Assembly (NCBI RefSeq): GCF_016859285.1
Contig: NC_053414.1
Coordinates: 3,433,017 to 3,497,016 of the forward strand
Length of the DNA: 64,000 nt
Reading direction: 5' to 3'
From: Xiphias gladius
Lineage: Eukaryota > Chordata > Actinopteri > Istiophoriformes > Xiphiidae
Below, one piece after another: positions 34,701-43,299 of this stretch (its first letter is position 1; each line of letters begins with the position of its first letter). The notes under the pieces are model-generated. The model made no database searches, had not been told where the DNA came from, and saw only the letters and a list, made by a program, of their open reading frames with translations. The translations under genes were made by a program, and so were the position numbers.

Positions 34701-37700
34701 TTAACAGCAGGAGGTTGCTGGTCATCCGGGTCTTTATGTCCTTAAAGCATGCTTGGACTTACCCAATTGATTGGTTTCACCAGGCTTCATTGACAAATAC
34801 AATTGGGTATCATCAGTATAGCAATGTAAGTTTATGGAGTGTTTCCTAATAATATTGTCTAAATGAATATTAGATCTCTTTATCACCTGGCTCGGTCGAA
34901 ATTAATGATCTGCTGAGTGTTACATTTGCTGGAGAATCTTTGAAAATGTATCTGTGTTCACAGATTTGAAAACAAAAACACATAATGAATTTTCCTAAAA
35001 AAATATTCAGGGACCAGAAATTTGATTGCAGATGGCTGGTACCACATGGACTGAGTATAACCTACACAGTAAAATCCTACAGATGTTTGGTATCTTCACT
35101 GCCATTTAGGATACAAATTATTAACTTTCCTGCTAAAAAATTGGATGAGCAGATCACTACTGCTTTCATGTCTGTCCATTAAATATACTAATACTATTTT
35201 TCTCCAGGTGCAGTGACTTTAATAACTCCTGTTATTACCGTGTCCCTGTGCCCAGCCAAGAAATATTCTAGCACATAACTACTAGCACAAACCACAACTT
35301 GTCATGTCCTGGCTGTAGCTTCATATTTACCAGAAAGACATGAGAATGGTGTACTGTCTAATTCTTGGCAACAAAGCCAATTAGTGTTTTTCTCATAATA
35401 TCAAACTATTCCTTTAAAAAAAAATCCTTACCTGATAGTTTTCAGTTTACAGTGTGGACTTCCCAGTCCAGCAGAGAGCAGCTTTACTCCTGAATCCTTC
35501 AGTTCGTTGTTACTCAGGTCCAGTTCTCTCAGTCTAGAGGACTTTGAGCTGAGAATGGATGACAGGGCTTCACAGCTTCTCTCTGACAGATTACAACCAC
35601 TCAGCCTGAAGGAAAGTTAGTGACAAAGACAAAACACTGATACTGTTTCTGTTATATATAATGTAAAACACTTTAGAGTGACTTGATGAGTCAACTGATT
35701 TTACTCATTACGGTGTAGGTCAAGACAAAAGTGAATTAAGGTTTTTATAGTATTTAATTTGGAACTAACAGTAGTGTCAGTGGTAGTCATGACAATCAGA
35801 AAAATCAAGTTAGATTTCTTAAAATAATTTCCACAAAGATGTTTTGGTCTTCAGGAAGTATTCCCTTTTAAGATGTCATGTTGAATGTGTCCACTCATCT
35901 GGGGAGGTTTAATAATAATGAATAAACAATTACAAACATTTTTTAGTAAAGTCAGCTAATTAATTAGTTTACCATGTCTTATGAACATTATTGGTCTAAG
36001 AACTTCATTATTTGAAAAGAACCCTACACAGGATACAGTTATCACTGCACTTATCTGTGCACCTACAGAGCTTTGTTGGAGGCCTTGACCACTGGCAGCA
36101 GCCTCAGGAGAGCCTCCTCTGAACCAGAGTATTTCTTCAGATCAAACTTATCCAGATCTCCTTCTGATGACAGTAAGATGAAGACCAGAGCTGACCACTG
36201 AGTAGGAGAGAGTTTATCTGTGGAGAGACTTCCTGAACAAAGGTGTTGTTGGATCTCCTCCACTAGAGAATGGTCCTTCAGTTCATTCAGACAGTGGAAC
36301 AGATTGATGCTTCTCTCTGCAGACTGAGTCTCTTCTATCTTCTTTTTGATGTACTCCGCTGTTTCCTGATTGGTCTGTGAGCTACTTCCTATGGGTGTAT
36401 TTAGACTATGCAGGAGAATCTGATTGGTCTGCAGTGAAAGACCCAGGAGGAAGCGGAGAAACAGATCCAGGTGTCCATTTGGACTTTGTAAGGCCTTGTC
36501 CACAGCAATCTGGTAGAAATGTTGTAGTGCAAATTTGTTTAATTGTTGAGGCCCGAGGGTCTGTGATTGTTTTTCTGACAGCAGATTGACTCCAGAGTTG
36601 ACGAACGTCTGATGGACATAAAGAGCAGCCAGAAACTCCTGAACACTCAGATGGACGAAGCAGAACACCTTGTCCTGGTACAGCCCTCTCTCCTCTTTAA
36701 GGATCTGTGTGAACACTCCTGAGTAAACTGAGGCTGCTCTGATATCGATGCCAATCTCTGCCAGGTCTGATTGATAGAAGTTCAGCCTGCCTTTTTGCAG
36801 CTGCTCAAAAGCCAGTTTTCCCAGAGACTCAATCATCTTCCTGCTCTCTGGACTCCAGTGTGGATCTGTCTCAGCTCCTCCATCATACTTGATGTTCTTC
36901 TGTTTGGACTGAACCACCAGGAAGTGGATGTACATCTCAGTCAGGGTCTTGGGCAGCTCTCCTCCCTCCCTGGTTTTCAACACATCCTCCAGAACTGTAG
37001 CGGCGATCCAGCAGAAGACTGGGATGTGGCACATGATGTGGAGGCTTCGGGATGTCTTGATGTGGGAGATGATCCTGCTGGCCTGCTCCTCATCTCTGAA
37101 TCTCTTCCTGAAGTACTCCTCCTTCTGTGGGTCAGTGAACCCTCTGACCTCTGTTACCCTGTCAACATACTTAGGAGGGATCTGATTGGCTGCTGCGGGT
37201 CGTGTGGTTATCCAGAGGAGAGCAGAGGGGAGCAGTCTCCCCCTGATGAGGTTTGTCAGCAGCACGTCTACTGAGGCGGACTCTGTAACATCAGTCACGG
37301 TCACATTGTTTTGGAAGTCCAGAGGAAGTCGACACTCATCCAGACCATGCAAGATGAACACAACCTTGAACTTGTCAAACCTGCAGATTCCTGCTTCTTT
37401 GGTTTCAATGAAGAAGTGATGAAGAAGTTCCACCAAGCTGAACTTTTTCTCTTTCAGCACATTCAGCTCTCTGAAGGTGAATGGAAATGTGAACTGTATG
37501 TCCTGGTTGGCCTTGTCTTCAGCCCAGTCCAGACTGAACTTCTGTGTTAAGACTGTTTTCCCAATGCCGGCCACTCCCACTGTTATCACTGTTCTGATGT
37601 GTTTATCTCTTCCAGGTAAAGGTTTGAAGATGTCTTCGCATCTTATTGTTGTCTCTCGTGTGGCTGGTTTCCTGGATGCTGTGTCAATCTTTCTGACCTC

Positions 37701-40019
37701 ATGTTCATCATTGACCTCTCCAGTCCCTCCCTCTGTGATGTTGAGCTCTGTGAAGATCTGATTCAGATGAATTTGGTTTCCTGCTTTAGCAACCCCCTCA
37801 AACACACACTGATACTTCTCCTTCAGCTTAGATTTCAGTTGACGTTGACCAACTGCACCGATAGTTCCTGAATTAAGACACAACAAATAAAAACAGTGAG
37901 CAGATGACAGTGAAAATGTGAGAAAGGTGTAGTGAGGAAAATCCTCTTACTGCTCTGCAGACAGTCAGCCAGCTCCTCCTGATTAGCTTCTCTCAGGAAA
38001 TGCTGTATGAAGTTCAGATGTGCCTCTGTGCTGTTCTTCCTCAGCTCTCTCTTCTTGCCGTCCACCACTTCCTCACCCTCATTCCACTTTGTGCATTGTG
38101 GGTAATCTGAACTCAGAACATTCTGGATCTTTGTCAGCTGGTTCTCTACAAATGTGAGAATTTCCTTCCTAACATCCTGGAACAAAATAAAACATAAAAT
38201 TTCAAATTAGGTTTGTTTTACTTACTTTTACTTATTTGCAGCAAAGTTAAGCAAGTAAGCAAGTAAAAGTTGTGGTTCAACATTTACACACCGTAAATAT
38301 GAGACCCAGGTCTGCTGGATGCTGCTGTTGGCCATGGTGAACCTGTGACCTTTGCTCCTTAACCCTTGAGGAAAAAGACAGTATCATGTATCCAAATTAA
38401 ACTTCCTTCCTCCCTCTGTATCCAAACCTTTTGTGCAAGGTATCTCAAATAAAGTATGACAGCTTAGCTTTTTAAAATACGACATGATAAGATAAGAGGA
38501 GGTGGTGAACATTATAGGAGTGTTCTTTGAAATGATAACCATCAGCAAAACGCTGTGTGAATGCTGGGAGTATGTTGACTTATCTATGTTGAGTCTCTGA
38601 AGGACGTTGATCTTTAAATTTAAACGGTGGATCCATGATCTGAGCGCTGAGCTCTGACACGGAGCCGAGTGACGGACAGTTAGAGATCCTCATCTCATCC
38701 TTAAACTCTGGTCTGGCTCTCACGTTCCCCACACGGAGTGGGCTGCTTGAAGCAACAAGCAAGAGATTCAACCACATGTTTGAGCCTCAATCTGACCCAG
38801 ACGACGATGAGGCGGCACCAATATCAGAGACTAGCAGATGTTATCAGAATGGCAACTGTATTTAGCATCTTTTATTTGTTTATGTTGTTTGTGAGTTTCC
38901 TGGCTTGTAACTGTCAGTAGCTGACAAAGCATTAATGGTTGTGCTAAAGCAAACCCTTGCTCTCTTTACTGACATGTCTGCTCTGCTCTGCGCTGGAGGT
39001 TTCAGGTTTCTTTTTCCTACAGGTTGACGCGATTGGTTCCTTAGGTATGTGATGTAGGAAACCCAGGCTGTCTGACTTACTGAGTCTCCGAAGGAAGTTG
39101 GTCTTTAAATTTAAACGGTGGATCCATGGACCGCTGGCTCTTGGTGGACAGGAAGCTGGGTTCAGATCCAGGAGAGTCTGGTCTCTGCTGCTGCTCTGGG
39201 CTACAACAGAACACACACACAGAGCTCGGACTGTGAATAATGACGGTGGAGTGATCTGAGCGCTGAGCTCTGACACGGAGCCGAGTGACGGACAGTTACA
39301 GATCCTCATCTCATCCTTAAACTCTGGTCTGGCTCTCACGTTCCCCACACAGAGTGGGCTGCTTGAAGCAACAAGCAAGAGATTCAACCACATGTTTGAG
39401 CCTCAATCTGACCCAGACGACGATGAGGCGGCACCAATATCAGAGACTAGCAGATGTTATCAGAATGGCAACTGTATTTAGCATCTTTTATTTGTTTATG
39501 TTGTTTGTGAGTTTCCTGGCTTGTAACTGTCAGTAGCTGACAAAGCATTAATGGTTGTGCTAAAGCAAACCCTTGCTCTCTTTACTGACATGTCTGCTCT
39601 GCTCTGCGCTGGAGGTTTCAGGTTTCTTTTTCCTACAGGTTGACGCGATTGGTTCCTTAGGTATGTGATGTAGGAAACCCAGGCTGTCTGACTTACTGAG
39701 TCTCCGAAGGAAGTTGGTCTTTAAATTTAAACGGTGGATCCATGGACCGCTGGCTCTTGGTGGACAGGAAGCTGGGTTCAGATCCAGGAGAGTCTGGTCT
39801 CTGCTGCTGCTCTGGGCTACAACAGAACACACACACAGAGCTCGGACTGTGAATAATGACGGTGGAGTGATCTGAGCGCTGAGCTCTGACACGGAGACGA
39901 GTGACGGACAGTTAGAGATCCTCATCTCACCTCTGAGCTTTGGTCTGGCTCTCACGTTCCCCACAGAAGCTGGTTCTAGAGGGAGGGAGTTTCTCCTCCA
40001 TCTCCTCACTCTGATTCAT
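31721..40019 (-). CDS. NLR gene 2: NLRC3-like FISNA-NACHT, truncated after LRRs
   Basis: Join (minus strand): 40019-39931, 39816-39697, 38364-38292, 38176-37951, 37867-36067, 35605-35432, 33181-33008, 31745-31721. All junctions are GT-AG and phases agree. The total is 2682 bp, giving 893 aa. The N-terminus ([20 protein letters not shown], then QQQRPDSPG) and [15 protein letters not shown] are the standard non-PYD start of fish NLRC3-like genes. Walker A GVAGIGKT (about 267-274) is intact, but Walker B reads [10 protein letters not shown], with His (about 343) in place of the first Asp. Only two LRR exons remain. The linker exon has TGA where gene 1 has TGG, ending the protein before B30.2. 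It could be a regulator lacking a sensor domain, or a pseudogene in early decay. The upstream exon choice is less certain because the exon at 39816-39697 is tandemly duplicated. Confidence 0.75.
31800..32990. other. Intron of NLR gene 2, nothing recognised
   Basis: Between the linker exon and the last LRR exon. C/T-rich stretch at 32090-32480. No exon or named repeat supported. Confidence 0.4.
33008..33181 (-). CDS. NLR gene 2 LRR exon 2 (terminal type)
   Basis: 174 bp, [37 protein letters not shown], ending QWRLDTLR. Nearly identical to 14452-14625. A LINE relic (33303-34890) now occupies the intron between the two LRR exons, where gene 1 has six further LRR exons. Confidence 0.87.
33303..34890 (-). 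mobile_element. L2-like LINE relic
   Basis: The minus-strand translation at 34337-34011 reads [37 protein letters not shown] and [10 protein letters not shown], the conserved C-terminus of fish L2-type non-LTR retrotransposon polyprotein. The 3' end at about 33305 ('caattcaattttatttatac') is the well-known tail of this repeat in teleosts. The 5' part is degenerate. It sits between the two LRR exons of NLR gene 2. Confidence 0.7.
34900..35425. other. Intron of NLR gene 2, nothing recognised
   Basis: AT-rich, with a single short ORF without a domain. Confidence 0.4.
35432..35605 (-). CDS. NLR gene 2 LRR exon 1
   Basis: 174 bp, 58 residues, [18 protein letters not shown] and [19 protein letters not shown]. 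Phase 2-2. Matches the first LRR exon of gene 1. Confidence 0.87.
36067..37867 (-). CDS. NLR gene 2 exon 5: FISNA-NACHT-WHD-HD2
   Basis: 1801-bp central exon. FISNA includes [17 protein letters not shown] and [14 protein letters not shown]. Walker A is GVAGIGKT. Walker B has CAT (His) at the codon where gene 1 has GAT (Asp), while the following DE pair is kept. Then come [14 protein letters not shown], a block [17 protein letters not shown] and on almost identical to gene 1, and [17 protein letters not shown]. The 3' 100 bases and the following intron match gene 1 nearly base for base (compare 36014 onward with 20672 onward). Confidence 0.92.
37951..38176 (-). CDS. NLR gene 2 exon 4: fish NLR N-terminal domain
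   Basis: 226 bp, reading [20 protein letters not shown], then LSSDYPQC and [16 protein letters not shown]. This helical block precedes FISNA in fish NLRC3-like proteins ('SSDYPEC' and 'QEELADxLQS' are its landmarks). Acceptor TTGTTCCAG, donor GCA/GTAAGAG. Confidence 0.85.
38292..38364 (-). CDS. NLR gene 2 exon 3
   Basis: 73 bp, reading [20 protein letters not shown] then LIFT. The acceptor CTTTTTCCTCAAG and donor ACG/GTGTG give the only phase that links exon 2 to exon 4. The 'QQHxADLxxIF' wording matches the usual sequence just before the conserved fish NLR helix. The donor is weak. Confidence 0.6.
39081..39200 (-). CDS. NLR gene 2 exon 2 duplicate (copy 2)
   Basis: Copy of 39697-39816 displaced by exactly 616 bp, with the same acceptor and donor. 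Because the exon is 120 bp and phase-symmetric, including both copies would keep the frame and add a 40-residue tandem repeat. Whether it is spliced in is unknown. Confidence 0.5.
39697..39816 (-). CDS. NLR gene 2 exon 2 (copy 1)
   Basis: 120 bp, reading [18 protein letters not shown], then [15 protein letters not shown]. Acceptor GTTGTAG, donor GTAAGTC. The fish NLRC3-like 'QQRPDSPG' motif is clear. The exon is phase-symmetric (1 base completes the first codon, 2 bases remain at the end). Confidence 0.78.
39931..40019 (-). CDS. NLR gene 2 exon 1
   Basis: 89 bp from ATG, reading [20 protein letters not shown] then ERESQTKAQ. It ends CAGAG before GTGAGAT. This '[14 protein letters not shown]' start is characteristic of fish NLRC3-like proteins. 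Two partial, mutated copies lie in the 616-bp tandem repeat downstream. Confidence 0.8.
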
Positions 40020-40130
40020 ACCTTGACAAACAAAACAACATGCTGTCAGAGCTCGAACATTATTCCCGCATCATTCCTCTCAGTCACATGACAAACATAC
40101 AGAGCTCCCACTGGGAGCACATACATACAA

Positions 40131-40134
<4 letters not shown>

Positions 40135-40161
<27 letters not shown>

Positions 40162-40163
40162 TA

Positions 40164-40223
<60 letters not shown>

Positions 40224-40262
40224 TATATATATATAAACACACATATATATACACACACACAT
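40135..40262. repeat. (CA)n/(TA)n microsatellite
   Basis: Alternating blocks of CA and TA dinucleotides immediately 5' of NLR gene 2. ORFs of YIYIYI or CVCVCV type here are artefacts. An AT block of this length can extrude as a cruciform. Confidence 0.9.
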
Positions 40263-40384
40263 GATATATAAACATTAACATGAAATACCCACTTGAACAT
40301 TAGAGCTTATGTTTCAACTGTCCAATCAATTTGGGTTGGTTTTTAGGTTGGTTTGTATTTTTTACACATCATAAGGGACATTGA

Positions 40385-40700
40385 CTCATTGGGTTCATCC
40401 TACAGTTCATCCTACAGTCCTTTTCTCTCTCTCTCTCCTCCTCTCTCTCTCCTCTCTCACTCTCTCATCCCCCTATCTCCATCCTCATCCATCTCTCCTT
40501 AATCTCTGTCCTGCTCCTCTCTCTCCTCTCTCCTCTCTCCTCTCTCCCTCGTCTCTCTCTGCTCCTGTCTCTGCAGAGTCTGGATTGTGAGCTGAGTCTG
40601 TGACTGCAAACCCACCTCCTGCCCTGCTTCAACTAATATTATTATTATATTTATTATTATTATTATTATTAGCCCCATTATTATAGTTATGAGTCCGTCT
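40385..40700 (+). repeat. L2-like LINE 3' fragment
   Basis: Reverse-orientation counterpart of part of 33480-33800: a CT-rich block, then 'ctctgcagagtctggattgt' and 'gtgactgcaaacccacctcc', then (ATT)n. It lies upstream of NLR gene 2. Confidence 0.5.
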
Positions 40701-41630
40701 GCCTGTTCAGTGGTTCCTACCCGTTAGAGGGACGTTTTCCTAACCCTAACCCCGTGCCTGGTCATGGGGGGTATTGTTGGGTCTCTGATTCTTGGGTCTT
40801 GGGACCTGCTCTACATGAAACGTGGTTGCTTATTTCTACACATTTAACGGGCCCAACCCGATACGGAGGCGGGGTAGGTTACATAAGCGAAACTATTTGT
40901 GACTTTATTCGCTTTATTCCACAGTCAACAACCTGTCACGTCGATGAGGATCGTGTCCGCATCACGCCTGACCGCGGATTTACCGACTTAAATCAACGTC
41001 TTCTGCTCTAAAAATAAGAAAACAACAACAATAACCCGGGGGGGGAGTTCTCCCAGCGGCCCAGCCCGTCGGCTACAGTCTCAACGGTTTTTCTTTACGC
41101 TGTTGTCGGCCTGACCCAAACTAGCGAAGAGGTCGACACAGCCAGAAGACACCAGTCGTTACGGGACAACGGAAAACGTTTCGACATTAAAAACATTTAC
41201 CTTTGAGTCGGAGGGAGAAAACTCGTGTGCGTCACAAGAGTGCAAACAGAAAGCGAAAGAATCAGAGAGGCGGTAAACCCGCCTATGCAGCGGAAGCGGA
41301 CCGGCAGTGGACGATAGGCCGGAAGACAGAATCCACGTCGAACCGCCGTGTGTGTGAGAAAACCGCTTTGCTTAAACACTTAAAAACAGGCGGATCAGTC
41401 ACAGGTGATTTCCAGTACCGGACGTTAGCTGCCGCTCTGGCAGAGCGACTAAACACAGACTATATTCTTTCATTAAAATGCTATAATCAGTGACATTTGT
41501 GTGACATGTGACATTTAAATGAATCATTTGAACGGAATAGTAAAAAAAAAAAACCTCATGAATGTATAAAGATTTAACCTGTTGATGATGCACGTATTTA
41601 ATAAATTACGACACACTGCTCTCCCGCTTT
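40700..41630. other. Gap upstream of NLR gene 2
   Basis: Moderately CpG-rich from 40860 to 41450. A 96-codon plus-strand ORF (41203-41493) is basic and of unknown type. It may contain NLR gene 2 regulatory sequence, but nothing specific is visible. Confidence 0.35.
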
Positions 41631-41659
41631 TAACAATGAAAGGTATAGATATTGATTTC

Positions 41660-41860
41660 GGATCAAGAAGGCCCGCCCCCTGCCCCACCTCTGATTGGCT
41701 CTGACCGTGACATTTCCAGCCCCTCCCCGCCTTCAAAGCTAGCCAACCAAGCAGCCAATCAGACGCCTGCCCGCGTAGGGCGGGGCTTCGCACCCCAGGA
41801 AGTACTGAGTATGCGTGAGCCGCCATGTTGTGTACAGACGAAAACGAGCCGGAGGTGACA
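41660..41860 (+). promoter_or_regulatory. CpG-rich promoter-like stretch with inverted CCAAT boxes
   Basis: CTGATTGGCT (41691-41700) and its exact reverse complement AGCCAATCAG (41753-41762) are NF-Y-type CCAAT boxes facing each other. A GC box GGGCGGGGC follows at 41778-41786, and GCCGCCATG (41819-41827) is both a YY1-like site and a good start context. The ATG opens MLCTDENEPE before a possible donor GAG/GTGACA. No downstream exon was found, so the gene it might serve is unknown. TATA-less housekeeping promoters look like this. Confidence 0.45.
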
Positions 41861-42880
41861 CTGTACTCGGGATCAAATACTCCCTTCTCTAGTCTAGAAA
41901 GCGGGGGACGTGTCCCTTCGACTGTGTTTGATTGTGTGTTGAAGTGTTGTATATTTAAAGGGGCTGTGGCAAAGACCAGGCAGCTTATAAAAATCAGAGT
42001 TAAAAACAAGAGGGTGTTTACTGCTGGGGAGTACGCGTCCTTTTGCTCCGCAGGCGTAGGCTCTTCCCGTGGAGCGACCGTAGTGAGTGAGTTTCTTATG
42101 CAGCCTGTTATTAGACACAGGCACACGAACCCGTGGCAGCCAAGAGTAGGACCTTCGCGCTGAAGCGTCGGCGTGGAGAGGGTCCGGTTTGAGGAAGGCC
42201 CTGCAGCGAGCGCTAGGCGGCCCCTGCAGGTCTGTGCCTGTCCGGGCTGGGGGGGCAGGAGTCTCTCCTGCCGCAGCTGCAGGCCCGTTGTAAATTACTA
42301 CAATCAAATACTGAATGTTTGAATCAACACTAACTTCACTCTGGTTAAAGATATCACTGGTCTATTTTCTTCCATTAAATCAAAATTATTGTACTGTACT
42401 TTTTTTCTATTTTATTCATTCATTTATTTAGATTTACACAGTTTGTTCTGTAAAGCCAACACACAGCACTTTGTATTACAGCATTGTGTCTTTTTCCCCT
42501 TAATCTAACTAAAATTTTAACTTTGCCCCGACACCTCAAGAAATCCATATTCAAAGTTGTTTTCAAGGTTTTAAATGCAAGAAATAAAAAGTCATAACAT
42601 TTAGATCTGCCATTTTTGGCTTTGGTAGGAAACGTACAAACGGAAGTTAAAGGTACCAGATGGACTTGACATTGTGAACTACACCTTTCTCACCAAAATA
42701 CAGTGTGTGTCTTTAAATCCTACCAAACAGGTTTAATGTCCAACCTCTTAACACAATTACAGAGACTCTCTTCTGTCTTGATTTGTTTTCATTGTAGTGC
42801 AGTCTTCTTCTTCTCCCCTTTTATCACGTGATGCTAAAGATGCAAAGATCTGCTCATCAACACGTTTCTCTTTGGAAGCA
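41860..42880. other. No gene recognised
   Basis: CpG-rich to about 42270, then AT-rich. Long ORFs on both strands at 41825-42307 overlap each other and carry no domain. They could include a first exon of the putative promoter at 41660-41860. Confidence 0.35.
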
Positions 42881-42884
42881 ATTT

Positions 42885-43290
42885 GCAGTGAATTCAGAAA
42901 GTATTCAGACTGCACCTTGATTGGATCCCGCTTGTGGTCAATTCGACTGAGCGGACATGATTTGGAAAGGCACACACCTGTCTACATGAGGCAGTTTGTC
43001 CCATCTCCACACAGGGTCTCTGGAGCTGAGCCAGAGTGACCATCGGGTTCCTCCGACTGTTCTGTCTGGCCGGGGGGGGGGGGGCAGCTCTAAGAAGAGT
43101 CCTGGCTGTTCCAGACTTGAAGAATCTTGGAGGCCACTGTTCTCTCGGGGACTTTCAATGCAGCACAACGTTTTTTGGTAGCCCCCCCCCCCAGGCCTGC
43201 GCCTTGACGCGATCCTGTCTCCGAGCCCTGCAGGCAGTTCCCTCCCCCTCGTTGCTTGGTTTTTGCTCTGATGTGCAGTGTCAGTTCTGA
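42885..43290 (-). mobile_element. Second Tc1-like transposon relic
   Basis: Contains 'ggaaaggcacacacctgtct', 'ccatctccacacagg', 'agagtgaccatcgggttc', 'aagaagagtcctggctgttc' and 'ggaggccactgttctct', all in the order of the antisense strand of a very common fish Tc1 transposase gene (N-terminal half). Large internal parts are missing and it is shifted in frame. Inactive. Confidence 0.65.
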
Positions 43291-43299
43291 GACCCTATG

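Larger units (their letters stand above)
38591..39960. repeat. 616-bp tandem duplication carrying NLR exon 2
   Basis: The landmark 'tgatctgagcgctgagctct' starts at 38636, 39252 and 39868, giving an exact 616-bp period. Two full units (38636-39251, 39252-39867) differ at only a few bases. A third unit begins at 39868 and ends where it meets NLR exon 1 (about 39960). A left-hand partial (38591-38635) is the end of an exon 2 copy. Each unit holds an exon 2 copy, a degenerate exon 1 copy and about 200 bases of other sequence. Confidence 0.9.

Noticed and set aside
36377..37761. Plus-strand ORFs up to 167 codons
   Set aside because: Antisense to the NACHT exon of NLR gene 2.
38738..39536. Identical 60-codon plus-strand ORFs at 38738-38920 and 39354-39536
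   Set aside because: They are the same segment of the 616-bp tandem unit. No domain and no splice context, and identity reflects the duplication rather than selection on a protein.
40040..40300. Overlapping ORFs rich in Tyr/Ile or Cys/Val
   Set aside because: They translate the (CA)n/(TA)n microsatellite.
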